Assembly: GCA_002189035.1 (NCBI GenBank)
Contig: NEEC01000018.1
Location: 1,240,001-1,304,000, forward strand
Length of the DNA: 64,000 nucleotides
Direction of reading: 5' to 3'
Source of the DNA: Utricularia gibba
Lineage: Eukaryota; Streptophyta; Magnoliopsida; Lamiales; Lentibulariaceae
Shown here one piece after another: positions 23,365-34,900 of the stretch. The notes beneath the pieces are model-generated. The model ran no database searches, was not told the origin of the DNA, and saw only the letters and a list, made by a program, of their open reading frames with translations. The translations under genes and the position numbers were made by a program. Every line of letters starts with the position of its first letter. The first letter of the stretch is position 1.

Positions 23365-26059
23365 ATGGCCACGGCTACCCACAGAAATCGTCGGAGATCC
23401 GAAGAATTTGCCGTTGATGGCATCGTTTCCCACTCTACCAAAAGGAAATTTTCAAGTTTTTTGCTAGTTTTTGTGGTTTTGATTGTAGTCGGAGAGATCG
23501 CATTTTTGCTCAGGCTAGACATGGCGAAAAATGCTGAAATGGTTAACTCGTGGGCCGAGTCTTTCTATGCCTTCACCCGAGAAGGGTCATCGGAGAGTTT
23601 GCGGCGTGGCAGGGGATTGGACATCGTAGATGAGGAGACCTGCCGCGCGTGGTTGGAAAGGGAGGACTACGTGAGTTATTCAAGAGATTACCAGAAGGAC
23701 CCCATTTATGTTCTTGGAGATCCAGAGGTATCTTTCATTCTGCTTGGAAATGTCTGCTAGTTTTATTTCCTTGATGAAATGATCACTTCCAGCTAACATA
23801 ATGGGTTTTGTGTCACATGTACAAGTACAAGAGTCTACCTCTCTTTAAGGCAAAGAAAAGAAAGGGAGAACGTTTATGCCTGTGATTCATAAAATATTAT
23901 GTTTCTATGAGGTCATCGCGTTGAAAAACTAGAGCATGATGGTTTACCTCATTCCAGGATGGAAAGTACGAATAGAGTTAGAAGGTTTCAACGGATAATT
24001 TCTATATTGCATCCGTTGTTTTTCTGTAGTCTCGTTGTTACAATAAATCTTACCTTGAAATATCTTATTTTGCATTACTTTGGATGCATTCCGGAACGAT
24101 GCTATCAGGATAGAGTTGTGAGGACAGAAGACAAATTGATTAGGATGTCTGTGGGAACACTATATTAAGGGTTGAATGTTGAAATGGAAAACCAGAATTG
24201 ATTTTTAATTTTTAGCAGATCTGGTTCAGAGATAAAATGAACATAAACGCTGACTTTCTACATTAGTGTGTGGGATTGTAAAGTCTTCATGAAAACAATT
24301 TTGTAAATCATATCTTTTTTTGTGCAGGATTGGAAGTTTTGTTCTATCGGATGTAAGTTTGGAAAGCCAGTTGGAAAGAATCCAGATGCTGCATTCGGCC
24401 GTCCTCAGGCACCAGGAGTGTCTAGTGTGCTAAGGTCAATGGAGTCAGCTATGTATTATCCAGAGAATAATATTGATAATGCAAGACGGTAGGTGAGCAC
24501 ATAACACAGTTGCTTTTTGCCTCTTTTTATCTTGCTGCTGGAATTGAAATGTCATGAGCAACTTTTGGATTGCAATGTGCTTTAATGGTAGAATTTGAAT
24601 TGCTGTTTACCATTCATTTTTTTCGTTAGAAATTGAAGGAGAAATTACTAAAAGCTAATCTCAAATTACTGGATCCTTTGTTCAATTATCACTTTATTTT
24701 CATGTTCGTAGGAGGGGATTCGAGGTTGTAATGACAACAAGTCTTTCTTCTGATGTGCCTGTGGGATATTTCTCTTGGGCTGAATATGATATTATGGCTC
24801 CATTACAACCAAAAACAGAAACCTCTCTTGCTGCTGCTTTCATTTCTAATTGTGGTGCTCGTAATTTTCGGTTGCAAGCCTTGACTGCACTTGAGAAGGC
24901 TGACATTAAAATTGATTCCTATGGCGGTTGCCATAGAAACCGTGATGGAAGAGGTGAACTCATTATATTTAGTATCCTTGCATCTGCTTATGCCTGCTCG
25001 TAACAAGCAATGAAATTTGTTTTAGTTTCTGGTTTTATGTATTTCAGTGGACAAGGTGGAAACGTTGAAGAAATACAAATTCAGCCTGGCTTTTGAGAAC
25101 TCTAACGAAGAGGATTATGTAACTGAGAAGTTCTTCCAGTCTCTTGTAGCCGGTAACTAATTACCTTTCCTCCCATCGTTTTCGTCTTTATCAAACAAAT
25201 CAACCATTAGTGTCTCCAGGATCATTCAAGATCTTCATATTGCATATTGTTAACTCCAGGTACCATACCTGTTGTAATCGGTGCTCCTAACATTCAAGAT
25301 TTTGCACCATCCCCCGGATCACTCTTGCATATTAAGGAAGTGAAAGATGTCGAATCAGTCGCTGCAAGGATGAAGTATCTTGCTTCACACCCCGCCGCAT
25401 TCAACGACTCACTGAGGTCTGTCTCATCATACCAATAGAATCTCGTGCATCTTTGATTGCTAGAAGTACCAGTGCCAACCCCATCTCTTTCATTTGCTCA
25501 GGTGGAAGATGGAGGGGCCATCTGATGCCTTCAAAGCTCTACTCGACATGGCCGCAGTACACTCCTCATGCCGTTTGTGCATCTTTTTAGGAACCAAAAT
25601 GCAACTCACAGAAGAAGAACAAACTCCAGACTTCCAAAAACGTCCCTGCAAGTGTAGCTTCGGCTCAAAAACCATATACCACATATACATCAGAGAAAGG
25701 GGCCGTTTCCTCATGGAGTCCGTGTTCCTGAGGTACATTAAAAGAGCCCCATATCCACCCTCATCTCTTCTACCTTCTTTAGCTAACCAGCCATCCGATG
25801 CAGGTCCGATAACTTAACCATGGCGGCTCTATCTTCGGCCACCGTGTCGAAGTTCAAGTCCCTGAATCACATCCCTGTCTGGAAATCCGAGCGGCCGGAA
25901 AGCCTCAGAGGGGGAGATGAGCTCAAAGTCTACAAAATCTACCCTCTGGGACTGACTCAAAGACAGGCACTCTACACTTTTGGATTCAACGATGACCACA
26001 CCTTCAAGCGTCATATAGAAAACCACCCCTGTGCCAAGTTCGAAGTCATATTCGTGTAG
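23365..26059 (+). CDS. FUT11: Core alpha-1,3-fucosyltransferase (GT10), FUT11/FUT12-like
   Basis: Golgi type II membrane enzyme that transfers fucose from GDP-fucose to the innermost GlcNAc of complex N-glycans. Seven exons join in phase to 504 residues, near the Arabidopsis enzyme length: 23365-23727, 24328-24488, 24712-24953, 25048-25152, 25260-25416, 25502-25732 and 25804-26059. A cytosolic basic tail is followed by one membrane anchor near residues 30-52 ([21 protein letters not shown]). The GT10 donor-binding signature is [17 protein letters not shown] in exon 4, followed by [12 protein letters not shown] in exon 5. The Cys-rich tail including CRLCIF and CKCSFGS matches plant core fucosyltransferases. 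All splice sites are GT-AG. FUT11 and FUT12 cannot be told apart by eye. Confidence 0.95.
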
Positions 26060-26670
26060 CCCCTGCCTCCTGGTAACCGCTCCCCTCTGCTAGGTTTCAT
26101 TTTCCAGCCACACACCTTTCTGATTAGCAGAACGTTGAACGCACATTTTGTTGAGATTCGTTTCATTAAGTTTGGGTGTTAGTTTATGAAATGTGTATTA
26201 AATTAAAATTGCCGTCAAAAATTGCATTTGGTTGGTTTTTTTCATTAATTTACATATTTGCACCACAAATAAGGCTTCATTTGATTGGAGGGTTGGTGAT
26301 TAACTTGAGTATGAATTATTTGAATATCTTTAAACCTATAGTAATGAGTTTTATATAAAAAGCATGTTTGGTTACTGGATTAATATTATTTAAGTTTGTT
26401 ACTATATGTATGTTGTATGTTGATTTATATAAAAAAATGTATTTAGCATATTTATGTATAAATTTATTTTAACATCCTTTAAAATAAGGGTAAAATTAAA
26501 AAATAAAAAAATGTTATAAAATGAGTATATTTAAACTCATCTCCTATGTGAGTTTAGATAAACTCATATCTATATATGAACTCATATTTATGTTTTTTTG
26601 GGTTGATCTAAACCTATCGAATAATATTTATATCTGATAATAAATTATATACCAAACATTTTTAAAATAT
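26060..26670. other. FUT11 3' region and AT-rich spacer
   Basis: Probable 3' untranslated region to about 26200, then AT-rich sequence with no gene. Confidence 0.4.
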
Positions 26671-26768
26671 TAGAACTATTTATAAACTTCATTAAACTGG
26701 TAAACCAAACTAGAACTATTTATAAACTTCATTAAACTGGTAAACCAATCTAGAACTATTTATAAACT
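26671..26768. repeat. 40-bp tandem repeat, about 2.4 copies
   Basis: Unit starting TAGAACTATTTATAAACTTC at 26671, repeated at 26711 and partly at 26751. The two full units differ at one base (CCAAAC versus CCAATC), which implies recent duplication. Confidence 0.95.
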
Positions 26769-26905
26769 AGGGAGTTAAATATATAATATTTATTTTTTTA
26801 ATAAATTAATGAAAACATAATTGAGAAAGAGATTCTTCAAACATGTGCCTAATTGTAGACTTTGGATTGAATTCTTTTTATATTGAATTAGAATCTAATT
26901 TAATT

Positions 26906-27127
26906 ATTGTTTGAAAAATTTTTAAAATCTATTTTTACTTTTTAGAAATAAAAATAGTTTTATTTTAAAATATTTTTAATTGTAAAAGTAATTCTATCAA
27001 AAATATTTTTAAAATTAGAATTATAAAAATTATTTTTAAAAAATTAAAAAATTGATTATTTTTATTTTTACTTTTTAAAAGTAATTTTAAAAATAAAAAC
27101 AGTTTTCAAAAATTTTCAATAACAATG
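26906..27127. mobile_element. hAT-like MITE, copy 3, with probable 8-bp target-site duplication
   Basis: A 222-bp palindromic AT-rich element with the same internal blocks as copies at 7691 and 22664. The left end reads ATTGTTTGAAAAATTTTTAA and the right end reads CATTGTTATTGAAAATTTTT on the opposite strand. Flanks are ATTTAATT (26898-26905) and ATTTAATA (27128-27135), a 7/8 match consistent with the 8-bp duplication produced by hAT transposases. Confidence 0.7.
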
Positions 27128-27608
27128 ATTTAATATATTGTATAAAATTATGAAAATAAAAATAATTATTTAACTTTAATTTTTGTAATAAAAATAGTCA
27201 AACCAAAAAAATCAGTAAGGTACAAAACTATAGTCAGAGGATGCACAGTTACTATTGGAGTAAACGGGTGTTTTGCTTAGTATGAAAGCCGAAGGGTGCA
27301 CTTGGAAATCTGTAAGGGCACGGATACCCCTGAAGTGCCGGAGGAGCCACGCCGGCGGTGCTCGTGCAACTGCTCTTTTCCGGTGAAGACTTGTGTCTCT
27401 TTACATCTCTCGATCCGGCTCCACTAGTCGTGTCATTTTCTGTTTTTCGCCAGTGCAATGGACCGCACCTTCCTGGAGATAAGTTTCTTGTAGATAGAAG
27501 AAAAGCTACGAAGATTGTGCTTATGCGATGAACATTTGAGATTTGTTTCGGTTCAATGTTGCTTAATTCATTAGTTCCATGTCATTCGATTGGTGTTCAA
27601 ATTCGCTG
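27128..27608. other. Ceramide synthase upstream region
   Basis: AT-rich to about 27230, then a higher-GC stretch that is probably promoter and leader. The minus-strand frame at 27252-27458 shows nothing recognisable. Confidence 0.35.
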
Positions 27609-29441
27609 ATGGAATCCTTCTGGAATGACAATGGCCCTCCCGCGGCTTCGCATTTCGTCATTGCGCTATGCTTCGCCTTTTCCTTCGTCGCGGCTAGGTT
27701 TTTCTTCGATAGGTTTATTCACCGTGTAAGATTCTTCTTCCTACGACGGTCTTTTGCTATGTTATTAATGCACTTAGTATTATTGCAATAATGTTTCTAG
27801 GAATCTAGTGGAATTATGCAGCTACATTATTATTTTACTGAATATTTGCTCATAATACGGAGGGGTATTTTTTACTGAAGGAATAAATGACAGGGGGAGG
27901 CTGTGTCTAAATTTTGTGAAGTTTAATTATTTTGGCTATTGCTAGGCCTAATCTTCATTAGGGCTCTTTAGCCAAAGTCTTATTTTATCTGAAGAGAGGG
28001 CTTTCAAGCTGTTTTTCAATCAGTGCTTTAGTGTGTGATTATTTATTATTTCAATGCTAGGGATGATATGTAGATCTCGGTGTGGATGAAGATTAAAAAA
28101 CATTAAAAAGTTTGCTGTCTCTTGAGCATCATCACTCTTAAGTTTCGACAGTTGTGTTTTACTTCTCCAAAATGGTAATCCCTTTCAGAGATTGGCTATT
28201 TGGTTGTTGCGTAGAGGCAGAGAGCATCTGAAAATGAATGACTCAACAAGAGCAAAGATTGCTAAATTCTCAGAGTCCATGTGGAAACTTTCATACTACG
28301 CGACAGCTGAACTTTTCCTCCTGGCTACTACTTCTCATGAGCCTTGGTTTGGAAATATAAAACAGTATTTTGAAGGCTGGCCTGATCATGAACTGAAGTA
28401 AGTCATCTATACTGATAGCCGTGTGCTAGAAGGTTTCATTAAGACTTGATGGTAGATCTACATTTTTTTGTTGTCTAGAGTTCTCATTTCGTGTTTGATG
28501 ATGTAGGATCACTAGATTCATTGTCGTTCTGCTCTCTCCCCTTGAAACTTATATATATGCATATTGGCTGAACGTATAAATATATCTTCATGCTCTTGTA
28601 TTTCAAAATTCTAATGATGGATTTATTTCAGGCGCCCCGTGAAACTTATATATATGTGCCAGTGCGGCTTCTATATCTTCAGCATTGCTGCACTTCTTCT
28701 GTGGGAAACACGGCGTAAGGATTTTGCTGTAATGATGTCTCATCATGTTGTCACCGTGGTCCTCATTTCATATTCTTACATTACTAGGTATCCTTTATGC
28801 ATACTCTGCTTGTGCCCTTTCCACCCTCCCTGCCCATGGTTTAATCCACTCATTGGAATTTTCTTTCAGGTTCTTTCGAATAGGTACCGTTATCCTCGCA
28901 TTGCATGACGCCAGTGATGTATTTCTTGAATCAGCAAAGATTTTCAAGTACTTGAAGAATGAGCTTGGAGCTAGTGTCTGTTTTGGTTTGTTTGCACTTT
29001 CTTGGCTTGTTCTAAGGCTCATATTCTTTCCATTTTGGGTCATCAGATCATCAAGGTTTGGTTCTCAATCAATTATGCATTCTTTCCATGGTTTCTGGTC
29101 ACTAACCCATTCCACATCCCCTTTTTTTTCTTTTAATGGTTACGATTCTTCAGCTACTATTCCTGCTACGCATTGAACCTCTCGGAGACCCACGATACAG
29201 CAGTATACTATGTCTTCAACGCTATGCTACTCACCCTGCTTGTTTTCCACGTTTACTGGTGGAAGCTGATATGCGCGATGATAATGAGACAGCTGAAAAG
29301 TCGAGGCAAAGTCGGGGAAGATATAAGATCCGGTAGGCATTTCATGATACCCTGCTTGTTTACATCTTCCCATTTCATTCTGGTGTTTACATCTTCCCAT
29401 TTCTTGTTTATCTGCTTACAGACTCGGAAAACGATGAGTAA
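27609..29441 (+). CDS. LOH2: Ceramide synthase, LAG1/LOH2-like (TLC domain)
   Basis: Endoplasmic-reticulum acyltransferase that N-acylates sphingoid bases. Six exons join in phase to 288 residues: 27609-27725, 28189-28397, 28632-28787, 28870-29055, 29154-29332 and 29422-29441. Several membrane segments are visible, the first at residues 11-30. The TLC/Lag motif is intact: catalytic MSHHVVT, then FFRIGTVILALHDASDVFLE and SAKIFKY. The C-terminus KSRGKVGEDIRSDSENDE is the ER-facing acidic tail seen in plant LOH proteins. The last coding exon is only 20 bases. By recalled sequence it is closer to LOH2 than LOH1/LOH3; LOH2 prefers C16 acyl-CoA and dihydroxy bases in Arabidopsis. An in-frame ATG lies 30 bases upstream; I used the second because MESFW aligns better. 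Confidence 0.94.
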
Positions 29442-30100
29442 TCAGAATCATCCCGTTGGAGAACTGCGCTAGAGGTATTTTCTTGTGTAACCTCACTGAA
29501 CTTGTATTGGGCTCAGATTCTACCTGCATACTCTCTTTTAAATTTGATTCGAGCAACAAGAAAAGCACACAAATGCTGTTTCCCGTAGAGATGGATGCCT
29601 TTTTGTCATACGTCTGTGTCATTCTGTCATCAACAGCACGCGTGGCAGGCAGCAAGCATGGCTAAATTGCCAGCTTGTGTAACCCTCAAAATCCCTGCTG
29701 CATGTGCACTTGAAACGCAGGGCTAACAGATCCCCTTTCTCCTCCACATTCACAGCCCCATCAGAAGAAGAATTTTCCATAGTTTCTTGATCTTGTTCCT
29801 GGAATTTTCATCCATTTTCTGCTGTGCAAATTACAGGAATAAAAAGCTATAGTTGATCGAGGTGGTCGATTGGGGAGACTGGTTTTTTTTTTTTTTTTTT
29901 ATTTGAGTGATTTCTTCCTCATTGCCTTCCAAAGCCAGTTTGCCCCACCAGCTCCTCGTCTCTTTCGCCGTTGCCTCGATTTTGCGAAGTCTCTGTAACA
30001 GGGAGAAAGAAGCGTATACGCCACAGCCTCTTTCCTCATTGCCCAGTTCTTTTTCATCTGAGCAGCACTGGGTGATTGAGTTTACTTGACAACCTTTGCA
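29442..30100. other. Ceramide synthase 3' region and spacer
   Basis: Probable 3' untranslated region followed by spacer. A T18 run occupies 29883-29900. No gene supported. Confidence 0.4.
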
Positions 30101-30650
30101 TTGGGACTACTTCCCGGAGAAGGAGAGCAGTTCCTTCGTAGCTGCGACGCGCCGCCGGTAGCTGTGTAATCGGACGATATGCATCGTACAACGAGCAGCA
30201 GCGCATTCGGGGATTGGTGAGACTCTTGAATGGAGTATCTGATTCTCACGGGAGGTCCCTGCGGCGGCGTGTCGAATCCAGTGACAGAAGAAGCGGGGGA
30301 TTCTTGATATGGTAGCGGTGGAGGAGGAGGGTCGGAGTTGGCATCGGAGGGTACAGGGAGAGACGCCGGAAAAGCACTTTAATGTACCCAATGAAGTTAT
30401 AACTGTCCGTATCGGCCGCTGCGCAGTGGCGATTCTCGGCGGTTCTTTATAGCGACCCCTCCGATTCTTGAAGCGACGACAACGGGGGAGCCCATCCTTT
30501 AACGGAGTTGCAGACTCGATCGGTACGCTACGGCGTGGAATGATCGTGGGCGGTGAAGTAATCTCCGTACATGAGCGGCGGTTCTTGAAATCCCGGCGAC
30601 AAACTCGGATCCGGTGAGCTTAGTCGAATCAACGCAAAGAAATTACCAAA
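30101..30650 (-). pseudogene. GC-rich patch with broken coding-like frames
   Basis: Clearly higher GC than its surroundings. On the minus strand one frame near 30340-30105 reads as a Pro/Ser-rich protein with SDANSDPPPPPLPYQESPAS, ending in a stop near 30090. Upstream, around 30620-30530, a different frame reads SPDPSLSPGFQEPPLMYGDY before a stop. The pieces are not joined by an obvious intron. I do not recognise the family. It may be a decayed gene, a leader region, or an unknown gene with splice sites I missed. Confidence 0.25.
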
Positions 30651-31085
30651 AGCGGCAAACTAACACCTTTCATCCAACTGTAAAGTGTAAAACACCATCG
30701 TTGCGCTTTAAACCGACCGACCACAATAATAATAAAATAAATACAAATATAAACTCGGCACGCGCTACTATAATAGTCAACGTTACCGTGTGAACAAACG
30801 CCACATCTAAAAAGTATTTTTCTTTCTTAGATGAAAAGAAAGAAAATTCCTTATCCTAATATCTGAGTTCAATTATCTTGAGTTGTATCCTTTTTTAATA
30901 GATTGAATCAAGTTTAATTCATTTTTAAAATATTATAAAAATAAATAATCTTAGATTATTCGAATAAAAAAACTTATGTATTCCGGTTGAATCGAATTTA
31001 ATTCATGATTATTAAGATTAAAATTAATTCAAAGTTACTATCATTATATAAGATACTACACTTCAACATGGAAGAATCTATCCTG
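30651..31085. other. AT-rich spacer
   Basis: Nothing recognisable apart from the distal promoter of the ERF gene downstream. Confidence 0.35.
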
Positions 31086-31451
31086 CCATTTGACCTACCT
31101 TTGACCATAGATGAAGAAGTCAAAAGGGCATAAAAGATCAATCATATCTTCCTACCGACCTGATTAATTTTGGTTATTTTATTTATTTTTATATTATGTA
31201 TTTAAAAATTTACTTTTGGTACATGAATATTAAATAATATTTAAATCAACATTTTTGTAGTATATTTTCATAAATTTCGACAACATTGGGATTTGGGGCG
31301 ATTTGTTTAACGCACGTGGCCAAACCGTATTATGCCCGTGTGGACGGAGTAACGAGTGTAGTGTGAGCTGGCATCTGGCTGGGCCCCGCCCCGGACATAG
31401 ATATATATAACAGGGGATGCGTTTGAGCTTTGACCATTTGAGTTCAGTCAA
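31086..31451 (+). promoter_or_regulatory. ERF promoter: W-box cluster and TATA box
   Basis: W-box cores TTGACC at 31090-31095 and 31101-31106 and an inverted TTGACT at 31118-31123 form a tight cluster. Two more, TTGACC at 31430-31435 and inverted TTGACT at 31446-31451, lie directly before the start codon. A TATA-like ATATATATAA is at 31401-31410, 56 bases before the ATG. W-boxes bind WRKY factors, so WRKY-dependent stress induction is a reasonable inference. Confidence 0.6.
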
Positions 31452-31465
31452 ATCCTCTAATCGCC

Positions 31466-32038
31466 ATGCAAACCAAAAAGAGGTCAGCGGATGCAACGTC
31501 ACCGGAGGAGCTCGCCGACGTTGCATCTCGGAGGCTCACGGCGGAGGATGAAACTGCCGCGATGGTAACCGCCCTCAAACGCGTGATATCCGGCACCGAA
31601 AGCTCACCTGTGTCAGAAGACTTGCCCCCCGGAGAACGTAAACCTGGCGGAGAAGGAGCGCTCACGCTTACCGAAGATATGGAAACTTGTTTGGCATGCG
31701 GGATCAAGGGGTGTTTAGGGTGTAGTTACTTTGAAGAAGGGGTTACCGGTGACCGGAAGAGGAAAAAGAGGAATTACAGAGGGGTGCGGCAGCGGCCGTG
31801 GGGGAAATGGGCAGCTGAGATACGGGATCCCCGCAAGGCGGCGCGTGTGTGGCTGGGTACATTTGAGACGGCGGAGGATGCAGCTCGGGCTTATGATCGA
31901 GCTGCCATCAAGTTCCGTGGGCCGCGAGCGAAGCTCAACTTTCCGTTCACAGAGTACGCCGCCGGTGAAAACTCCTCCACGGCAGGGACGGGCGCCTTGA
32001 ATCGAAATTATGGCCGTCCTGGCTCATCTTCCAAATGA
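31466..32038 (+). CDS. AP2/ERF transcription factor, ERF group X (ERF109/108-like)
   Basis: Nuclear DNA-binding regulator, intronless, 190 residues. The AP2/ERF domain spans residues 104-161: [19 protein letters not shown], then [20 protein letters not shown] and ending AKLNFP. The Ala and Asp of the ERF (not DREB) class are present at WAAEIRD. Residues 32-43 ([12 protein letters not shown]) match a motif I associate with ERF109/RRTF1 relatives. A CX2CX4CX2C cluster at residues 75-86 ([12 protein letters not shown]) resembles the putative zinc motif described in group X. A basic stretch DRKRKKRN before the domain is a likely nuclear localisation signal. Group members respond to redox stress, wounding and jasmonate; the W-boxes upstream fit that. 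Confidence 0.9.
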   Translation: MQTKKRSADATSPEELADVASRRLTAEDETAAMVTALKRVISGTESSPVSEDLPPGERKPGGEGALTLTEDMETCLACGIKGCLGCSYFEEGVTGDRKRKKRNYRGVRQRPWGKWAAEIRDPRKAARVWLGTFETAEDAARAYDRAAIKFRGPRAKLNFPFTEYAAGENSSTAGTGALNRNYGRPGSSSK

Positions 32039-32580
32039 TCCTATCTGGATTAACACTCATAAACATGTAACTTCCACCTAACCAACAGTTTTTTTATTCA
32101 ATTGTACGACTCTGTAAGATGTGAAAAAGGAGGCCTTGAACTATTTCATAGATATCAATCAAAAGATCACAATACTTACAATGACAATGCAGAGAATCTT
32201 CCTCCACATGATATTTGTGTGGATATGAATTTTGAACCCAAACCAGCAATCCAAAATGACAAACCGATCACCGATTAGCCCGTTACCAAATGATCCGCAA
32301 AACAGCTTCGGTTTTCATGGATTAACCGAATAATCCATGAAAATCAACCCAGAGGAGCATAGTTAAAAGAGGCGAAGAAGGATGTCACCAGGAGTCATTG
32401 CAAGAGCATTGACCGTACTCTAGTGATGGAACCTTCTGTCGTCCCTAACAGCAGCTCTCTTCCAACTATTGTGTACATGAGCTTGATGGCATTGTGACAG
32501 CCACCGCATATACGTAAATTTTGTATGATCCGAAGACCATAAGCAGTTGCTAAATGCTCACTGTGGTGGAGCAGCCCTTG
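32039..32580. other. ERF 3' region and spacer
   Basis: Probable ERF 3' untranslated region, then sequence with no supported gene; the right part may be the 3' end of the uncertain minus-strand locus next to it. Confidence 0.3.
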
Positions 32581-33148
32581 TTCAATTTCCTCCTGATAAA
32601 TGTCACGAAGGACATACCTCGTGTCCGCTCATATCTTTGTTCTTTCTTCGCAGGTCTCGTCTTCTGTCTTCAATGTAAGATTGTGGAATTCTGGCATCCT
32701 CTTCTCCCAACACGCATATTTGTGGCAGTCTGCTTCCTGAGAGGAGGAGTGGGAATCCTGGTAGCCACAGATTTTGGAATCTCTATACTGGCCATCAACT
32801 CTTCACACCCCCCCTCAAGATCATCAGTATCCTGCTCCCAGGTCCGAAGTCGGTGGTTGCGTCTCACCTCTTCGCTGGTTGCCCTGTAAATGATGGTTAT
32901 AATCACCTGCACGGGAACACATAATCGGTACTTGATTGGCTCCATAACCTTGATATTCATTCTGACGCCAATTACCAACATTTTCATCGGAAATAGCCAT
33001 ACCACTGATATCCCCGAATCTGAAGAATAGGCTTTTTCTCTCCTCGAAAGGCGTCACCTCACGAAGAAATCAGGGTCCTCGGAATAGTCCAACCGCCGTT
33101 TCGGCTGTCGTTGCTCGATCGGGGAGAAGGATTTGGCAAAGACGCCAT
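32581..33148 (-). CDS. Uncertain locus with coding-like frames, unassigned
   Basis: On the minus strand an ATG at 33148 opens a frame reading MASLPNPSPRSSNDSRNGGW that stops soon after a possible GTGAGG donor. Further on, bases 33002-32830 encode a polar frame starting MAISDENVGNWRQNEYQGYG. Bases 32800-32630 are open in more than one frame, including GYQDSHSSSQEADCHKYACW and RIPQSYIEDRRRDLRRKNKD. The composition is coding-like, but I could not build one splice model that keeps all pieces in frame. A run of seven C lies at 32811-32817, so a homopolymer length error could be involved. I do not recognise the family; it could be a small spliced gene or a decayed one. Confidence 0.3.
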
Positions 33149-33986
33149 AGTTTTCTTTTCCCTCCCAAAAGCTAAAACCCTGCTCCATGCCCCCTCCAGC
33201 GAACCAGGCCTAGCTCCATAGCCAAGCCAGGAGCCGAATCACAAAACCCACGCGTAAATCCACATCGACATTCAGGCATGGATCAAGTAAGCCCAAACAT
33301 TCACCCAACTCAAGCCCAATTTAATAAAGCCCAAAATCTTGACCCAAATAAGGCCCAGAACCGAAAACCCATGGATTGGTTATTAAAATAAATTTTTTAT
33401 TAATAATAAACATATCATTCATAAAAAAAATTAATTTGAATTCAATAAATAATCACCAATATATTATATTTCACACACTAAATTATAAAATTTATATTAT
33501 AGATATTCATTTTTCTCACACAATGTCACAATACATGATCGAATTTCTAATTAATCCAAAAAAAAACAAGGGAAAATAGACATGAAGGTAATTTACTGCA
33601 CACAGAAAAGGCACCGCAGGAGGAATAAGCAACAAGTATTAGTTAATGGGCCCCCTTGCACATTGAAGCGGCGTCGTTTTTGTTCCTGTTGTATTCACGT
33701 AACGGCTTCTTTTATTTTTGCAAGGGAGTTAATGTCTTATAATGTTCCCTCAGAAGGAGGAAGAGACGCTCGTCGGGTTTAAAAAGCCAGACCACATGGA
33801 ATCAACAGCCCATTTATTGTACAAAATCTACCACGCCCTATTCAATGGAATCCCACCTACTCCTCCATTATCACCCCATCTTTCCCTTTCAAAATTTACC
33901 CCCTTCATCTCAACCCCCCCATTTCTCCTAGTTTTCTTTACGTGTTTCGAATAAACGTTTTTTTTTTAACATTATCTGTGATACTA
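33149..33986. other. Spacer, mostly AT-rich
   Basis: Bases 33149-33370 may be the leader of the uncertain minus-strand locus and include several GGCCCA/TGGGCC motifs. Then AT-rich sequence without a gene. Confidence 0.35.
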
Positions 33987-34395
33987 TCGTACGATATTAT
34001 CTATTTTAGATATTTAAATTTCATGATGTTTTGTTTTCTTTCTAAAAATATTATGTAATATTAAAAACATTTTTATTTAATTATATTTTTTATTTGGTTC
34101 GTAATCAATATGAGATATCGTTATTAAGTTCGTGATCTTACATTTTTACTGTCTTAAACATTCAGTGTACTCCTTGAGTGATGTATGGTATTGCCATTGG
34201 TAGATGCTCCAATTTGATTTTGATACTAAATGTCATTAACTCAACTATTCTTGTATGATATTATACGTTTTTGAGTATTTAATTGTTATATTTTTATGTT
34301 ATCTATTTTCAAGAAAAAAAGCTTCTTACAAGATTATAAAGATTCATTTATTTAATTACATCTTTTATTTGCAACTAATGTGAGGTAACATTGCT
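33987..34395 (+). repeat. Two diverged direct copies of an interspersed repeat
   Basis: Bases 33987-34120 and 34251-34390 are recognisably similar: each begins with a TCGTACGATATTATC/TTGTATGATATTATA motif, continues through an AT-rich middle with a TTATTTAATTA block, and ends near TATGAGATATCG/TGTGAGGTAACA. The opening motif and the ending resemble a high-copy plant interspersed sequence (the TTGTACGATATTGTCC... type). The family assignment is from memory and the copies are heavily diverged. Confidence 0.45.
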
Positions 34396-34900
34396 AAACA
34401 CTTTATTTGATATATATATGTAATTGAAAGAGTATTATAAGTGTCTTTACGTCTTTAAAAATACTACATGTATAGTGAGAATTATGTTTATCTGATAGAT
34501 ACATTATTCATTATATATATAAATTTTTCCAATGATGTTTATTAAAACAATTTTCTCATTCGAGTTTCTGTTAATCAAATGAATTTTAATTCTTTGTTGA
34601 ATCTCTCTATTAACTATTTTTTCAATATGTTATTTAAACATACATAATTAAAATATATCATTTATTACATTTCTATCCTAAACACATCCTCTAATAAACA
34701 TGTTTTTCAACACTATTTATGTTAGATGAATTTTATTAATCAAGTGAACATTAATTATTTTTATTTATTTTAAATATATTTATTATATAGGAATATTATT
34801 TGAAACATATATTTATAAATTTATTGCTACACTATCAAAAACCCAATAAAAATACATTCACAAATTATAAATGTTAAAGGGAGTTTGGGAGCGAACCCCC
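34396..34900. other. AT-rich spacer
   Basis: No gene or recognisable element. Confidence 0.4.
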
